DNA of 29,978 nt, taken from contig CAQZPH010000008.1 of NCBI GenBank assembly GCA_948933715.1, positions 1-29,978 on the forward strand, written 5' to 3'. Position 1 is the stretch's first letter. Every line of letters starts with the position of its first letter. This DNA is from an uncultured Eubacteriales bacterium. Its GTDB lineage: Bacteria; Bacillota; Clostridia; Oscillospirales; Acutalibacteraceae. Below the pieces are notes generated by a model. That model searched no databases. It saw nothing but the letters and a program-made list of their open reading frames with translations, and was not told the origin of the DNA. Position numbers and translations under genes: made by a program. Below are positions 8,369-15,963 of the stretch, piece by piece.

Positions 8369-9643
8369 ATGAAGAACAAAAATATTAAAAAATGTGTATG
8401 TATATCATTGCTTGGTTTAATTACATTTTATGTTTCATATCAAATATATGCTTTTGCTTTTCCAGAAACAAAAACAGAAACAGTTTATAAAAAACAAGTT
8501 TTTGAGTCTATTGATGCAAATGCATATATTATAAGAGACGAAGAGAAAATAGCAGATGATGTTGATGGGTATCCTAATTTTGTTTTAACAGATGGTGAAA
8601 AAATAGAAAAAAACGGAGTTATTGCCCAGGTATACACAACAGAAGAACAAGGTTTATTAAAGAAAAAAGTAAAGGATTTAGAAAATGAAATCGAACGACT
8701 TAAAAATCTTGAAAACTTTGGAATAGCTTTATCTACAAGTCCAAGCTCAATAGAACGTCAATCATATCAAGAATTGAATAATTTATTAAGGTATGTTAAT
8801 AATGATGATTATCAAAAATTAAAAAAGAGCCGTAACAAAATTTTATATTTGTTAAATCAAAGACAAATAGCCACAAACAAAGTTTCTAACTTTTCTGACA
8901 AAATTGATAGTTTAAAGCAAAATATTGATAATATAAAAGTGCCAAATGACCAGGCTACAAAAACAATTTTAGCAGATGAGTCAGGATACTTTGTAGGGAA
9001 AATGGATGGATTTGAAAATGAGTTTGATTATAACAACGTTCTTAGCATAACACCTAGTCAAGTTGAAAGTTTGATTGAAAATAACGAACCTAAAAAAGAA
9101 ACTTGTGCAAAACTAGTTAAGAGTTGTTTGTGGTATGTTGTTTGTAATGTACAAAAAGATGAAGCATTGAATTTTTATACTGACCAATGGGTTAATTTAT
9201 CGATGCCTTTTGTAAGTTCCGAAGGAATAAAAGCTAAAGTAGTTGCAATAAATCACAATGATAAAACCTCTAAAGCTGCAATAGTATTTCAGTGTAATTA
9301 TATAGACAAAAATACCTTAACAATAAGAAAAGGGCCTGTAAAAATAAACATAGCAGAGCATAATGGCATATTGGTGAGCAAAGATTCTATTCATGAAAAA
9401 AGTATAGAAAATGTAACTGCAGATGATGAAAAAAAAGTAAACAAAACGATTAAAGGTGTTTATATTAAAATAGGTAAACAAATATTTTTTAAAGAAGTGG
9501 ATATTATTTTTTCATCAAATGATTATGTTTTGTGTGCACTTTCTCTTGATAAATCTAATGCAAACCCATATGATACTATAAAAGAATATGATGAAGTAGT
9601 TGTGAAAGGAAGAGGGCTTTATGATGGAAAAGTTGTCCGATAA
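8369..9643 (+). CDS. HlyD-like single-pass membrane protein at the head of the division operon
   Basis: A 424-residue protein with a short basic N-terminus, one membrane segment at about residues 9-28 and a large extracellular part. Near residues 48-90 it resembles the barrel-sandwich strand of HlyD/membrane-fusion proteins (NAYIIRDEE, LTDGEKIEKNGVIAQVY). Two charged coiled-coil stretches follow (about 90-110 and 145-190), then a beta-rich C-terminal half. No ABC, MFS or RND transporter gene is adjacent. Instead it overlaps yggS and leads into sepF-divIVA. The ATG at 8369 is chosen because AAAAGG (8355-8360) is 8 nt upstream; an earlier in-frame GTG at 8360 lies inside that site. The exact role is unknown; a division or envelope role is only inferred from context. 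Confidence 0.75.
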   Translation: MKNKNIKKCVCISLLGLITFYVSYQIYAFAFPETKTETVYKKQVFESIDANAYIIRDEEKIADDVDGYPNFVLTDGEKIEKNGVIAQVYTTEEQGLLKKKVKDLENEIERLKNLENFGIALSTSPSSIERQSYQELNNLLRYVNNDDYQKLKKSRNKILYLLNQRQIATNKVSNFSDKIDSLKQNIDNIKVPNDQATKTILADESGYFVGKMDGFENEFDYNNVLSITPSQVESLIENNEPKKETCAKLVKSCLWYVVCNVQKDEALNFYTDQWVNLSMPFVSSEGIKAKVVAINHNDKTSKAAIVFQCNYIDKNTLTIRKGPVKINIAEHNGILVSKDSIHEKSIENVTADDEKKVNKTIKGVYIKIGKQIFFKEVDIIFSSNDYVLCALSLDKSNANPYDTIKEYDEVVVKGRGLYDGKVVR

Positions 9644-10337
9644 AGAATGTATATTAAAGGAAAATATAGAGAAAATAAAATATAATATTACAAATGCATT
9701 AAAGCCCTCTGGAAGAAAACCCGAAGATATTACTCTTGTTGCTGCAACTAAAACTGTTAGTAGTGACGTAATAAATATCGCAATAAAAAATGGTATAAAC
9801 AATATTGGTGAAAATAGAGTTCAGGAGCTAATAACAAAATTTGCTGATATTAACACTACAAATTCTAAAGTGCATTTTATAGGACATCTACAGAAAAATA
9901 AGGTTAAAGATATAGTAGGAAAAGTTGATTTAATACAATCTGTAGATAGTTTGGATCTAGCAAAGAAGATTTCACAACTTTCAAATAAATTAAATATGGT
10001 GACTAATATCTTAGTTGAAGTGAATATCGGAAACGACCAAAATAAGTTTGGAATAGATAAAGACCATACTGCCGAAATTCTTTATAATCTTAGCAAATTA
10101 AATGGAATAAAAGTTTGGGGACTTATGTCGATACTTCCGATATGTGAAAATAAAAAGGATCTTTATAAGTACTTTGGTCAGATGAGGCAGTTGTTTATTG
10201 ACATTAAGAGAGAAAGGATAGATAATATTAACATGAACTTTTTATCTATGGGAATGTCCTCAGATTACATAGAAGCACTTGAATGTGGTTCGAATATGGT
10301 AAGAATAGGGTCAGCTCTTTTTGGCGCAAGAAATTAA
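9621..10337 (+). CDS. yggS: YggS/YlmE family pyridoxal-phosphate homeostasis protein
   Basis: PLP-binding alanine-racemase-fold protein without known enzymatic activity, involved in vitamin B6 balance. Lys44 in LVAATKT is the expected Schiff-base lysine. IGENRVQE, HFIGHLQKNK and the C-terminal MGMSSDY/VRIGSALFG phosphate-binding blocks are intact. 238 residues is normal. It overlaps the preceding gene by 23 nt; AGGAAGAGG at 9607-9615 serves either ATG at 9621 or ATG at 9624. It sits upstream of sepF as ylmE does in Bacillus. Confidence 0.95.
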   Translation: MMEKLSDKECILKENIEKIKYNITNALKPSGRKPEDITLVAATKTVSSDVINIAIKNGINNIGENRVQELITKFADINTTNSKVHFIGHLQKNKVKDIVGKVDLIQSVDSLDLAKKISQLSNKLNMVTNILVEVNIGNDQNKFGIDKDHTAEILYNLSKLNGIKVWGLMSILPICENKKDLYKYFGQMRQLFIDIKRERIDNINMNFLSMGMSSDYIEALECGSNMVRIGSALFGARN

Positions 10338-10369
10338 TATGATGATAAATTTTTATGGGAGGTTTAAAT

Positions 10370-10822
10370 ATGTCTGGATTAGTACAAAAGATTAAGGAAA
10401 TGTGGAGTTTACCCGAAGATGAATTTGATTATGAATATGATCAGGAAAACTATGAAAATATACCACCAATACGCGAAAGAAGAGACCAACGAGCTAAAGT
10501 GGATTCACAAAATAATAAAGTGGTTAATATCCATGCAACTGCGCAGCTCCAAGTTGTTTTATTTAAGCCAGAACGCTTTGGAGAAGATACAAGAAATATA
10601 GCAGATGAACTAAATAAGATGCACACAGTAGTTTTGAATCTTGAAAATACTAATAAAGATGTTTCAAGGCGTATCATTGACTTTTTAAGTGGAGTTGCTT
10701 ATGCAAACAGTGGTAAAATTAAAAGGGTTGCCACAAGCACATTTATAATAACACCTTATAATGTAGATTTAACTGGTGATGATCTTTTAGACGAACTTGA
10801 GAACAATGGGGTTTATTTTTAA
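10370..10822 (+). CDS. sepF: Cell division protein SepF
   Basis: Z-ring-associated protein that anchors and bundles FtsZ at the membrane. An N-terminal amphipathic helix (residues 1-14, MSGLVQKIKEMW) is the likely membrane anchor. It is followed by an acidic linker and the SepF core at about 55-148, including a region VVLFKPERF and a glycine-containing FLSGVAYA helix. GGGAGG at 10357-10362 points to ATG 10370 (150 residues); the in-frame ATG at 10355 lies ahead of that site. Unlike Bacillus, no ylmG or ylmH gene follows before divIVA. Confidence 0.95.
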   Translation: MSGLVQKIKEMWSLPEDEFDYEYDQENYENIPPIRERRDQRAKVDSQNNKVVNIHATAQLQVVLFKPERFGEDTRNIADELNKMHTVVLNLENTNKDVSRRIIDFLSGVAYANSGKIKRVATSTFIITPYNVDLTGDDLLDELENNGVYF

Positions 10823-10854
10823 ATAAGGTTTATAAAGTTTTAGGAGGGGAATAT

Positions 10855-11508
10855 ATGTTGACTGTTAAGGATATCAATGATGTGAGGTTTAGAAAAACTA
10901 ATATAGGTGGATATAAAGCTGAAGAGGTTGATAATTTTTTAGATGAAGTTCAATCTTCATATGAAAGTTTACAAAACGAAAATTTAGATTTAAAACATAA
11001 AATGAAAGTCTTAGCTAATAGAATAAAAGAATATAGGCAAGACGAAGAAAATGTAAAAATTGCGCTATTAAGTGCGCAAAAATTAGCATCTTCTGCAGTG
11101 GACTCAGCAAAAAAAGAAGCTGAGGATATAATTGAAGATGCGAAAATGGAAGCTAAAAAAATATTAAGAGATATAACAGAGGATCTTGAAGCACAAAGGA
11201 GAAATCTAGCTGAGATGAAGAAATCTGTAAAAGAGTTTAAATCTGATGTTCTATCTTTATATAAAGAACAAATAAGATTTATAAATTCGTCGAGTATAGA
11301 AGATAAAGTACAAAATAATGTTAGTGAAACAATTCAGCAGTTAAATAATGAAGAAAGAAAAGAAACCAACTTAAAAACAGATTTTATGGATGGAATGGAT
11401 TCAATATCTTTAGCTGATTCTAAGGATAGGATTACTGATTTAATATTGGAAAAGGATTGTGAAACTGATAAAGACGAAAACGAATCACTATTTGGACTGT
11501 TTGATTAA
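10855..11508 (+). CDS. divIVA: DivIVA family protein
   Basis: Coiled-coil protein that binds curved membrane at septa and poles and helps place the division or sporulation machinery. The N-terminal membrane-binding domain is typical (TVKDINDVRFRK, then GGYKAEEVDNFLDEV). Long coiled coils follow at about 30-75 and 85-150, and the C-terminus is acidic and low in complexity, ending in LFGLFD. 217 residues, somewhat longer than Bacillus DivIVA. The ATG has AGGAGGGG at 10842-10849. It lies between sepF and ileS, as in many Firmicutes. Confidence 0.93.
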   Translation: MLTVKDINDVRFRKTNIGGYKAEEVDNFLDEVQSSYESLQNENLDLKHKMKVLANRIKEYRQDEENVKIALLSAQKLASSAVDSAKKEAEDIIEDAKMEAKKILRDITEDLEAQRRNLAEMKKSVKEFKSDVLSLYKEQIRFINSSSIEDKVQNNVSETIQQLNNEERKETNLKTDFMDGMDSISLADSKDRITDLILEKDCETDKDENESLFGLFD

Positions 11509-11547
11509 TACAGTACCTATAAACATTTAAAAGGAGAATTATAATAA

Positions 11548-14343
11548 ATGTCAGAAGATTACAACAGTACATTAAATCTTCCCAAAACGGAGTTTCAAAT
11601 GAGAGCCGGCCTGCCCAAAACAGAACCTGTTCTTTTAAAGGAATGGGAAGACAATAAAATATACGAAAAGCTAATGCATAAAAATGAAGGGAAACCTATT
11701 TATTTAGTGCATAATGGCCCCCCATATGCTAATGGAAACATACACATGGGTCATGCTCTCAACCACGTTTTACAGGAGTTTGTCGTTAGATATAAAAACA
11801 TGTCGGGATTTAAATCTCCTTTTGTACCAGGATGGGATACACACGGTTTACCAACAGAGCTTAAAGCGAGAAAAAAAGCTGGAATGAGTAATTCCTCAGA
11901 TATTTCTGATATGGAACTTAGGAAATTGTGTAAAGAATTTGTGCTGGGTTACATAGATGATCAGAAAGATCAATTTAAAAGATTAGGAATTTTAGCTGAT
12001 TGGGATAACCCCTACATAACTCTTCAAAAAGAATATGAAGCAAAACAAATTGAAGTTTTCGCTGAAATGGCAAGTAAAGGGCACATTTATAGAGGTTTAA
12101 AACCTGTTTATTGGTGTTCTGATTGTGAAACTGCTTTGGCTGAAGCTGAAATAGAATATGGTAATGATGTTTGCTATTCTATTTATGTTAAGTTTAAAGT
12201 AAAAAACGATCATGGAAAGCTTTCTAAATTAGGTGCAGATCTTAATAATACATATTTTGTAATTTGGACCACAACAACATGGACCTTACCAGGAAATGTT
12301 GCTATTTGTGTTGGTCCAGAGTTTAATTATTGTATAGTAAAATGTGAAAATGAATATTACGTGATGGCCGAAGGGCTTTATAAATCTGCTATGCAAAAAG
12401 CGGGTAAAGAAAATTATGAGGTAATTGGGTTAATAAAAGGGTCAGAACTTGAGTTTATGACCACTGAACATCCATTCCTTGATAGGGAGTCTTTAGTAAT
12501 TGTGGGAGACCACGTTACTCTTGAATCCGGTACCGGTTGTGTTCATACAGCACCAGGGCATGGTGTTGAAGACTTTGATGTTTGCAAGAATTATAAAGAA
12601 TTGGATATAGTAGTACCCGTTGATGATAAAGGAATTTTAACAAAGGAAGCAGGGCAATTTGAAGGATTAGCTACTGAAAAAGCAGGTAAACCCATTGCTG
12701 AGTTTCTAGGCAGTATTGGTGCACTTTTTGCAACGGAAAAAATCGATCACCAATATCCACATTGTTGGAGATGTAAGAATCCTGTTATATTTAGAGCTAC
12801 AGAGCAATGGTTTTGTTCTATAGATGATTTTAAAGATAATGCAATAGAAGAAATTAAGAAAGTTACGTGGATTCCTTCTTGGGGTCAAGACAGAATAACT
12901 TCTATGGTTAGAGATAGGAAAGATTGGTGCATATCTCGTCAGAGAAAATGGGGGGTACCAATACCAATATTCTTCTGTGAAGAATGTGGGGAGCCTTTAA
13001 TTGATAAAGAAGCTATGCTAGCTGTCTCTTGTATGTTTAAAGAGTATGGTTCAGACTCTTGGTTTACAAAGACGGCTGCTGAAATTTTACCTGAACATAT
13101 AAATTGTAAAAAATGTGGTAGTCACAAGTTTAGAAAAGAAACTGACATCATGGACGTTTGGTTTGATTCAGGTGTTTCTCATGCAGCTGTTTGCGCTAAG
13201 AGAGATGACCTAAAGTGGCCAGCTGATTTATATTTTGAAGGCGCTGATCAATATAGAGGTTGGTTCCAATCATCCCTTTTAATTTCAGTCGCAACAACAG
13301 GAAAAGCACCTTATAAAACAGTTATATCTCATGGCTGGGTTGTAGATGGTGAGGGCAAAAAACAATCTAAATCATTAGGAAATGGTATAGAACCTCATGA
13401 AATAGTAAATCAGTATGGTGCGGATATATTAAGATTGTGGGTTGCTTCATCTGATTACCATGCAGACGTTAGGTTATCTTCTGAAATATTAAAACAGTTG
13501 TCTGAAGCTTATCGTAAGATAAGAAATACAGCAAGATATATTTTAGGAAATCTTTATGATTTTAATCCAGATGAAAATATGGTAAACTTAGAAAAACTTT
13601 TACCTATGGATAAATGGGCTCTTGATAAGTTGAACAAACTGATTGATAAGGTTGAAAAATCATATAATAATTTTGAATTCCATCAGGTATACCATAGCAT
13701 GCGTAAGTTTTGTGTTGTAGATATGTCAAACTTTTATCTAGATGTGTTAAAAGATAGGCTTTATGTTGAATCTGCAAACAGTGATTCTAGAAGAGCAGCG
13801 CAAACTACAATTTATATTATACTAGATGCAATAACTCGACTATTAGCACCTATTCTTGCTTTTACTTCTGAAGAGATTTGGAAGTATATGCCGCATAGTG
13901 CTAAAGACGATAAAAATTCAGTTTTATTTAATTTGATGCCTCAACTAATTGACATTGAGGTAACAGAAGAGTTCACAAAGTTGTGGGATAATATAAATGA
14001 AATTCGAGAAGATGTGAAAAAAGCACTTGAAATAGCAAGAGCAGATAAAATAATTGGCTCTTCTCTTGAAGCTAAAGTTACACTTTATTGTGATGGCGAT
14101 TTATATGATTTTGTATCATCTATAAAAAATAATTTAAAAGAAGTCTTTATTGTTTCGCAAGTAGATGTTAAAAATGAGGGCAAAGGAAACTACATAGGTG
14201 AAAATGTAAAAGGGTTATCTATAACAATTTCTCATGCAGATGGAGAAAAGTGTGAACGTTGTTGGAGCTTTAGTAATACGGTTGGAAATAATAGTACGAA
14301 CGAGAACATTTGCAGTCGTTGTGCATCTATATTAAAAAGGTAA
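11548..14343 (+). CDS. ileS: Isoleucine--tRNA ligase
   Basis: Class I aminoacyl-tRNA synthetase of the bacterial type. The HIGH motif is His66-Met-Gly-His69 in ANGNIHMGHA. The CP1 editing domain (about 190-400) contains TTTTWTLPGN and the GTGCVHTAPGHG block. The KMSKS loop reads Lys605-Gln-Ser-Lys-Ser609, with Gln in place of the usual Met. The C-terminal zinc finger CERCW...CSRC ends the 931-residue protein. The ATG has AAAAGGAG upstream. The gap to divIVA is 39 nt, so there is no T-box leader and expression depends on the division operon. Confidence 0.98.
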   Translation: MSEDYNSTLNLPKTEFQMRAGLPKTEPVLLKEWEDNKIYEKLMHKNEGKPIYLVHNGPPYANGNIHMGHALNHVLQEFVVRYKNMSGFKSPFVPGWDTHGLPTELKARKKAGMSNSSDISDMELRKLCKEFVLGYIDDQKDQFKRLGILADWDNPYITLQKEYEAKQIEVFAEMASKGHIYRGLKPVYWCSDCETALAEAEIEYGNDVCYSIYVKFKVKNDHGKLSKLGADLNNTYFVIWTTTTWTLPGNVAICVGPEFNYCIVKCENEYYVMAEGLYKSAMQKAGKENYEVIGLIKGSELEFMTTEHPFLDRESLVIVGDHVTLESGTGCVHTAPGHGVEDFDVCKNYKELDIVVPVDDKGILTKEAGQFEGLATEKAGKPIAEFLGSIGALFATEKIDHQYPHCWRCKNPVIFRATEQWFCSIDDFKDNAIEEIKKVTWIPSWGQDRITSMVRDRKDWCISRQRKWGVPIPIFFCEECGEPLIDKEAMLAVSCMFKEYGSDSWFTKTAAEILPEHINCKKCGSHKFRKETDIMDVWFDSGVSHAAVCAKRDDLKWPADLYFEGADQYRGWFQSSLLISVATTGKAPYKTVISHGWVVDGEGKKQSKSLGNGIEPHEIVNQYGADILRLWVASSDYHADVRLSSEILKQLSEAYRKIRNTARYILGNLYDFNPDENMVNLEKLLPMDKWALDKLNKLIDKVEKSYNNFEFHQVYHSMRKFCVVDMSNFYLDVLKDRLYVESANSDSRRAAQTTIYIILDAITRLLAPILAFTSEEIWKYMPHSAKDDKNSVLFNLMPQLIDIEVTEEFTKLWDNINEIREDVKKALEIARADKIIGSSLEAKVTLYCDGDLYDFVSSIKNNLKEVFIVSQVDVKNEGKGNYIGENVKGLSITISHADGEKCERCWSFSNTVGNNSTNENICSRCASILKR

Positions 14344-14351
14344 TTTCATTG

Positions 14352-14390
14352 ATTGTGGTGTATCCGTTGGTGCACCACAATTTTTCTTAT
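14352..14390 (+). terminator. Rho-independent terminator between ileS and lspA
   Basis: ATTGTGGTG (14352-14360) pairs with CACCACAAT (14373-14381) around a 12-nt loop and runs straight into TTTTCTTATT. It starts 9 nt after the ileS stop. Transcription of lspA must come from readthrough or from a start downstream of the hairpin. Confidence 0.75.
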
Positions 14391-14418
14391 TATTTATAAA
14401 AAGAGGATGGTAATTGTA

Positions 14419-14889
14419 ATGTGGATGACATTTTTTATAGTAATTTTGGTTGCCATTGATCAATTTTTAAAGTACGTTGCAAGCATGTATATTAAACCCG
14501 TACAATCAATAACCGTTATACCGAATTTTCTAGAAGTTACTTATCTTGAAAATAAAGGTGCAGCTTTTGGTATGTTCCCCAACCACAGATGGTTTTTTAT
14601 TTTATTTGCTATTGTTATGATAATAGTGTTTATATATTGGATTGCATATAAAAAAGTTAAAGATAAACTGTTTATAATTTCGTCAACATTAATTATATCA
14701 GGTGGAATAGGTAATATTATAGATAGGCTCCTTTTTGGCTATGTAGTAGACTATATAAGATTTTCTTTTTTCCTGCCCGTATGCAATTTTGCAGATTATT
14801 GTATAACGGTTGGGACAATAATATTAATTATATACTTTTTGTTTTTTTGCAATGATACAAATGTGGTGCTAAACGAAAAGGAAAGATAA
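14419..14889 (+). CDS. lspA: Lipoprotein signal peptidase (signal peptidase II)
   Basis: Aspartyl membrane protease that removes signal peptides from diacylated prolipoproteins. Four membrane segments are evident. Conserved blocks are DQFLKY near the N-terminus, ENKGAAFGMF, GGIGNIIDRL with VVDYI (first catalytic Asp) and CNFADYCITVG (second catalytic Asp). The preferred start is ATG 14419, which gives the usual MWMTFFIV N-terminus and 156 residues, with AAGAGG at 14401-14406. In-frame starts at 14407 and 14353 exist, but the first abuts the ribosome binding site and the second lies inside the terminator hairpin. Confidence 0.94.
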   Translation: MWMTFFIVILVAIDQFLKYVASMYIKPVQSITVIPNFLEVTYLENKGAAFGMFPNHRWFFILFAIVMIIVFIYWIAYKKVKDKLFIISSTLIISGGIGNIIDRLLFGYVVDYIRFSFFLPVCNFADYCITVGTIILIIYFLFFCNDTNVVLNEKER

Positions 14890-14910
14890 AATTGTTAGGA
14901 GATAATTTAT

Positions 14911-15825
14911 TTGAGTGAGTTAATTGAGTTTATAGTGCAGGAAAATTATAATACTGAACGGTTAGATAAAGTAATATCTGAAAATATAGAAGATATTACG
15001 CGCTCATACGCCCAGAAAATTATAAAAGATGATAGAGTATCTGTTGACAGTGAAATTATAAATGATAAAAATTATCGAGTATTAAATGGCCAAAAGATTA
15101 AGGTTAATTTGCCAGAACCCGAAAAATTAGATGTACTGCCTGAAAATATACCTATTGAGATTGTTTATGAGGATGAAGACTTATTAGTTGTTAATAAACC
15201 TAAAGGTATGGTAGTGCACCCAGCTTCAGGAAATTATAGCGGGACTTTAGTTAATGCTCTTATGCACTATTGTGAGGGAACGTTATCAAGTATTAATGGA
15301 ACAATTAGACCCGGGATTGTTCATAGAATAGATAAAGATACAAGTGGTTTATTGATAGTGGCTAAAAATGATTTTTCTCATAAGTGCTTGGCTTCCCAGA
15401 TAAAAGAACATTCTTTTTCTCGAGAATATGAAGCTATAGTTTATGGGAACTTAAAAAATGATAGGGGAACAGTAAGTGCTCGGATAGGACGGAATAAATT
15501 AAATCGAAAAAAAATGTCAGTAACTAATGAAAATTCAAGGGCTGCTGTAACACATTATAATGTGTTAAAAAGATATAAGGGATTTACCCATATAAGATTG
15601 AAACTTGAAACAGGGAGAACTCATCAAATACGTGTACATATGTCATATATAGGGCATCCTGTTGCAGGAGACCCAGTTTATGGACCAAAACATATTATAA
15701 AGGAGTTAAAAGGCCAATGCCTACATGCTAAATATATTGGATTTATACATCCTAGAACTTCTAAATTTATGGAATTTGAAAGTGATTTACCCGATTATTT
15801 TAAGGAGTTTTTAAAGAAACTATAG
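14911..15825 (+). CDS. rluD: RluD-family large-subunit rRNA pseudouridine synthase
   Basis: Converts specific uridines to pseudouridine, most likely in 23S rRNA. An N-terminal S4-like RNA-binding domain (about 15-75) is followed by the RluA/RluD catalytic domain. The catalytic Asp141 is in HRIDKDTSG. VVNKPKGMVVHP and the GRTHQIRVHM block are conserved. 304 residues. The start is TTG with AGGAG at 14897-14901. It follows lspA, as ylyB does in Bacillus; exact target sites cannot be told from sequence. Confidence 0.94.
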   Translation: MSELIEFIVQENYNTERLDKVISENIEDITRSYAQKIIKDDRVSVDSEIINDKNYRVLNGQKIKVNLPEPEKLDVLPENIPIEIVYEDEDLLVVNKPKGMVVHPASGNYSGTLVNALMHYCEGTLSSINGTIRPGIVHRIDKDTSGLLIVAKNDFSHKCLASQIKEHSFSREYEAIVYGNLKNDRGTVSARIGRNKLNRKKMSVTNENSRAAVTHYNVLKRYKGFTHIRLKLETGRTHQIRVHMSYIGHPVAGDPVYGPKHIIKELKGQCLHAKYIGFIHPRTSKFMEFESDLPDYFKEFLKKL

Positions 15826-15963
15826 GAATTCCATAGATATCCTGTGGGTGAAACTAAAATGGAAAAAGTTCTTTGAATAAGTTTTTTTGATAAAAATTAA
15901 TTGAATAATAGAAACAAAGCTATTACAAGTTAACTATAAATTTTTTGTAAAGGGGGGAACATT

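Noticed and set aside
11509..11547. T-box leader for ileS
   Set aside because: The gap after divIVA is only 39 nt, far too short for a T-box.
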